Assembly (NCBI RefSeq): GCF_900129925.1
Contig: NZ_FQXI01000010.1
Location: forward strand, 1 to 64,000
Source: Anaerosphaera aminiphila DSM 21120
Lineage (GTDB): Bacteria > Bacillota > Clostridia > Tissierellales > Peptoniphilaceae
DNA: 64,000 nucleotides
Direction of reading: 5' to 3'
Part shown: positions 61,592 to 64,000 of the stretch, in pieces
How the letters are laid out: each line of letters begins with the position of its first letter
Numbering within the stretch: position 1 is the first letter of the stretch
The notes under the pieces: model-generated
Told to the model about the DNA's origin: nothing
Seen by the model: only the letters and a program-made list of their open reading frames with translations
Databases searched by the model: none
Made by a program: the position numbers and the translations under genes

Positions 61592-62579
61592 CAAATTGAA
61601 ACTTTTTCGGAAACAACCCGAAAATTCCGCCTGTGTGAATAAATAAAATATTGTTTGACTTAGACAAATAACTTGTCTTTGGATTTTCAAGTTCTGAATA
61701 AATTCCCTTCATTGCCTTGCCTGTGTATACAGGATCTAGTACAATACCTTCATTTTTTGCAAATGAATTTAAAAATTCCAGTTCTTCAGCAGTTGAAAGA
61801 GCGTATCCACGACCTACATTTCCGTCTATTACTTTAATATCTTCTTCTAAAAGTGCATTGTCTTCCTTTAAATAAGAGTAAAATTCTTTTGAAATTTCAA
61901 TTATTTCACTGACAAAGTGTTCTCTATCTGAAGAAATATTAAATCCGACAATGTTTTTATCTAAATTTAGCATTTTATTTCCTAGGCAAAGTCCTGCATA
62001 AGTACCTCCGGAACCGACTGTACAACATATAGTGTCAAAATTTATGCCAAGGAGTTCTTCTTGTTTGGAAATTTCTTTAATGGCATCAAAGTATCCAAAA
62101 GTTCCAATGCCATTGGAAGCTCCTGTTGGAATTATATAGCCCGTATGTCCATTTTTACTTAATTCTTTTAAAGTGTCTTGCATAATTAAACTAATATTAT
62201 TTGTATAGTCATAGCTGCTAATAAATCTAACTTCTGCACCAAAGAGCATATCCAGTAGATAATTTCCGTCTATTGGTGTCTTTTCGTCACTGGAGAGAAT
62301 TAATATAGATTTTAAGCCCAGTTTTGCAGCGGCAGCTGCTGTTGCTCTTGCGTGGTTGGACTGAGTTCCACCGCAGGTGATTATGGTATCAGCTCCTTGA
62401 GCCAGAGCTTCTGCAAGTGCAAATTCAAGTTTTCTTATTTTGTTACCACCAAGTTCTGTTCCCGTTTGATCATCTCTCTTTATAAAGATATTTTTATTGA
62501 ACTTTTTTGAAGTGTAGTTTAGCTTTTCAATTTTAGTAGGCAAGTTAGCCAATGAAATTTTTTCTACCTTAATAGACAC
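61584..62579 (-). CDS. D-cysteine desulfhydrase / ACC deaminase-family PLP enzyme
   Basis: A 331-residue fold-type II PLP enzyme. GGNK (Lys47 as Schiff-base lysine) and CGGTQSNHARATAAAA, plus GSGGTYAG for phosphate binding, match D-cysteine desulfhydrase and 1-aminocyclopropane-1-carboxylate deaminase. Either activity releases ammonia and an oxoacid. GTG start follows an unusual eight-G ribosome-binding site. First gene of the operon with lysA, dapF and the DAACS gene; with the CyuA-like enzyme at 6.7 kb the organism may use both cysteine enantiomers. Confidence 0.85.
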   Translation of the reverse strand: MSIKVEKISLANLPTKIEKLNYTSKKFNKNIFIKRDDQTGTELGGNKIRKLEFALAEALAQGADTIITCGGTQSNHARATAAAAAKLGLKSILILSSDEKTPIDGNYLLDMLFGAEVRFISSYDYTNNISLIMQDTLKELSKNGHTGYIIPTGASNGIGTFGYFDAIKEISKQEELLGINFDTICCTVGSGGTYAGLCLGNKMLNLDKNIVGFNISSDREHFVSEIIEISKEFYSYLKEDNALLEEDIKVIDGNVGRGYALSTAEELEFLNSFAKNEGIVLDPVYTGKAMKGIYSELENPKTSYLSKSNNILFIHTGGIFGLFPKKFQFEF

Positions 62580-62584
62580 TGAAT

Positions 62585-62592
62585 CCCCCCCC
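62585..62592 (-). promoter_or_regulatory. Eight-G homopolymer forming the ribosome-binding site of the dcyD-like gene
   Basis: AAAGGGGGGGGATTCAGTG on the minus strand: the G-run is the Shine-Dalgarno site five bases before the GTG start. Slippage would change spacing between site and start codon. Confidence 0.6.
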
Positions 62593-62639
62593 TTTGTTAA
62601 TTTTTAATATTATAACATATATTCAATTATAATTACATT

Positions 62640-62680
62640 TTAAAGAAAGAGAAACCCACTTAGTAAAAAGTAGGTTTCTA
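62640..62680 (-). terminator. Intrinsic terminator after the polysaccharide deacetylase gene
   Basis: Minus-strand arms AGAAACCTACTT and AAGTGGGTTTCT with T-rich tail (CTCTTTCTTT), just after the stop codon. Confidence 0.7.
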
Positions 62681-62682
62681 AA

Positions 62683-63930
62683 TTATTTTAGTATGCAAAA
62701 TTTATAGTTATTTTCTTTAAAGTAGTTTATAACTTGTTGAAGACTGTCTACAGTAAGTTGTTTGTTAGATGCATCGTGCATTAGCACAACGGCCACATCT
62801 GAGTGTAAATTTTGATTTAAAGATTTTATAATGTAGTCGACTTCTTCTTCAGTTGTAGTTGGCCTTACAGATTTTTTCTCAGAGTCACCTGAAAGAGAAT
62901 TCCAATCTATCCATTCAATGCCCATTTCCTGGAGTTTACTATCGGCATCGTTAAGTCCCTGCCATGATAAGTGTCCGCCGGGATATCTCCACACAGTTGA
63001 TTTAAAATCATCTCCGAAGACTTTGCTAAGGCGTCCAGAAGTAAGTTGAGCTTCTTCAATTATTTTTTCAGTATTGGCAGTTTTATCAGGATATAGCAAG
63101 TCATATTCATGAGAAAATGAATGCATGGCAATGGAGTTTCCGTTCATTAGAGTTTGTCTAAGTACGGAGTAATTTCCTTCAGTTATATTTTTTCCAACAG
63201 TAAAGAAAGTTGCATGAACGTCGTTATCATTTAATATATTTAAAATTTTAGGTGTGATAGTAGTATTAGGGCCATCGTCAAAAGTTAAGAATACTAGTTT
63301 TTCACCACCAGTGTATTCAACTTCCCCTCTAATATACTGTCTTATTTTTTTAGTGTCGTATGCGTAAGAACTAGCTGAGACCAAGTGATTAGTTCCGGGC
63401 ATGATTTTTTTATCTATACCTGTCGCCTTACTAAAAGGAAGCATAAGTTTGTCGTAGGCAGTTTTGGGAGCAGTAATTGAGCTGCTGAAATCTCCCTTTT
63501 GTTCTCTTAGCATTTCGCCATAGTACCAAGTTGCAAGGCTGGGAATATTAGAAGAGTCTTTATTTCCACCTGATATAAGAGAAATTAGTTTGACGATTAA
63601 AAAAATTAATAAAATTAAAATAGCTGTAATAGTCAATCGTCTTCTTCGAACTTTTGATCTGCGCATCTTAGCACGGTGCTGCTTTGATTTTTCAGACTGT
63701 CCGCTTTCTCTTTGACTGCTCTTTCTTGAGGTATTTCTACCGGATTCTTTAGAGGTAGTATCTTCAGTATTAGATTTACTGTCCTCAGTTTTCTTATTCA
63801 TCTTAATTAAACTTTCAATTTCATCCATGTCTATTAAATTGCTAGATTTATTATTTATATTATCTCCGTCATTGGAGTTGTTATTTTTATCGTTGTTTAT
63901 ATCATCATTTTTTTTGAAAAAATTATTCAT
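62683..63930 (-). CDS. Polysaccharide deacetylase family membrane protein
   Basis: A 415-residue protein. About 95 cytoplasmic residues of low complexity (Asn/Asp-rich, then Ser/Lys/Arg-rich with an MRRSKVRRRR stop-transfer block) precede one transmembrane helix (about 99-118) and an extracytoplasmic NodB homology domain. Its catalytic motifs are TFDDGPN, HSFSHEYD, WRYPGGHLSW, DWNSLSGD and VLMHD. It should deacetylate peptidoglycan N-acetylglucosamine or another wall polymer. The long low-complexity cytoplasmic tail is unusual and might be a regulatory site. GGAGGGC ribosome-binding site. Confidence 0.88.
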   Translation of the reverse strand: MNNFFKKNDDINNDKNNNSNDGDNINNKSSNLIDMDEIESLIKMNKKTEDSKSNTEDTTSKESGRNTSRKSSQRESGQSEKSKQHRAKMRRSKVRRRRLTITAILILLIFLIVKLISLISGGNKDSSNIPSLATWYYGEMLREQKGDFSSSITAPKTAYDKLMLPFSKATGIDKKIMPGTNHLVSASSYAYDTKKIRQYIRGEVEYTGGEKLVFLTFDDGPNTTITPKILNILNDNDVHATFFTVGKNITEGNYSVLRQTLMNGNSIAMHSFSHEYDLLYPDKTANTEKIIEEAQLTSGRLSKVFGDDFKSTVWRYPGGHLSWQGLNDADSKLQEMGIEWIDWNSLSGDSEKKSVRPTTTEEEVDYIIKSLNQNLHSDVAVVLMHDASNKQLTVDSLQQVINYFKENNYKFCILK

Positions 63931-63992
63931 ATTTAGCCCTCCACTACTATTAAAGGATATACTAGTTGAAGGTTTTTTTCAAGGAGGTTTGT

Positions 63993-64000
63993 ATGAATAA
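63993..64000 (+). CDS. Start of a downstream gene (truncated by the window)
   Basis: A perfect AAGGAGGT (63981-63988) precedes ATG at 63993; only two full codons (Met-Asn) are inside the window. It is divergent from the deacetylase gene. Product cannot be named. Confidence 0.5.

Overview
The window comes from a low-GC (about one-third G+C) Gram-positive anaerobe. Arginine codons are mostly AGA, ribosome binding sites are strong AGGAGG types, and there are T-box and TPP riboswitches, metG-tatD-rnmV-rsmA synteny and many amino-acid transport and deamination genes. This fits an asaccharolytic, amino-acid-fermenting member of the Tissierellia/Peptoniphilaceae (Peptoniphilus-like). That assignment is inference; there is no rRNA in the window.

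Layout. 1-0.27 kb: end of an ISL3-type insertion sequence. 0.4-4.2 kb: amino-acid permease, YtcJ-type amidohydrolase and cyclase-family hydrolase. 4.3-5.2 kb: cupin and an unknown protein. 5.5-8.0 kb: symporter plus L-cysteine desulfidase-like enzyme. 8.0-12.6 kb: EamA exporter, DUF3783 protein, M18 aminopeptidase, a structured tandem repeat, a short-chain dehydrogenase and a nitroreductase-like flavoprotein. 12.6-18 kb: two polar-amino-acid ABC importers, the first behind a T-box, the second behind a structured leader with a possible 29-codon ORF. 18-21.4 kb: OpuC-type osmoprotectant importer. 21.5-25.7 kb: unexplained four-gene ABC-2 cassette with a large surface protein. 25.8-31.7 kb: CopZ-like chaperone, then TetR, ABC ATPase and a 1345-residue FtsX-type permease with a very long coiled coil. 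31.8-34.4 kb: murA, a lipoprotein, and thiT with its TPP riboswitch. 34.4-40.8 kb: a 1011-residue SARP/BTAD-AAA-TPR regulator divergent from a putative histidine transporter and hutH. 41-47 kb: two YitT paralogs, a sigma/anti-sigma pair behind a duplicated leader, and five tandem universal stress proteins. 47-52 kb: metG, tatD, rnmV, rsmA, a CzrA-like repressor and a glutaredoxin. 52-58 kb: an operon of lactonase, carboxylate transporter, aconitase-family enzyme and RraA/HMG-aldolase-like protein with a divergent LysR regulator. 58-64 kb: symporter, dapF, lysA and a D-cysteine desulfhydrase-type PLP enzyme in one operon, then a polysaccharide deacetylase and the first codons of another gene.

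The recurring theme is import and breakdown of amino and carboxylic acids (cysteine, histidine, oligopeptide-derived amino acids, possibly a lactone or tricarboxylate) under many separate cis controls. The most interesting uncharacterised candidates are the lactonase/transporter/aconitase/aldolase operon, the SARP-controlled hutH unit lacking other hut genes, the ABC-2 plus surface-protein cassette, and several structured or palindromic leaders. No CRISPR array, tRNA, rRNA or prophage was seen.
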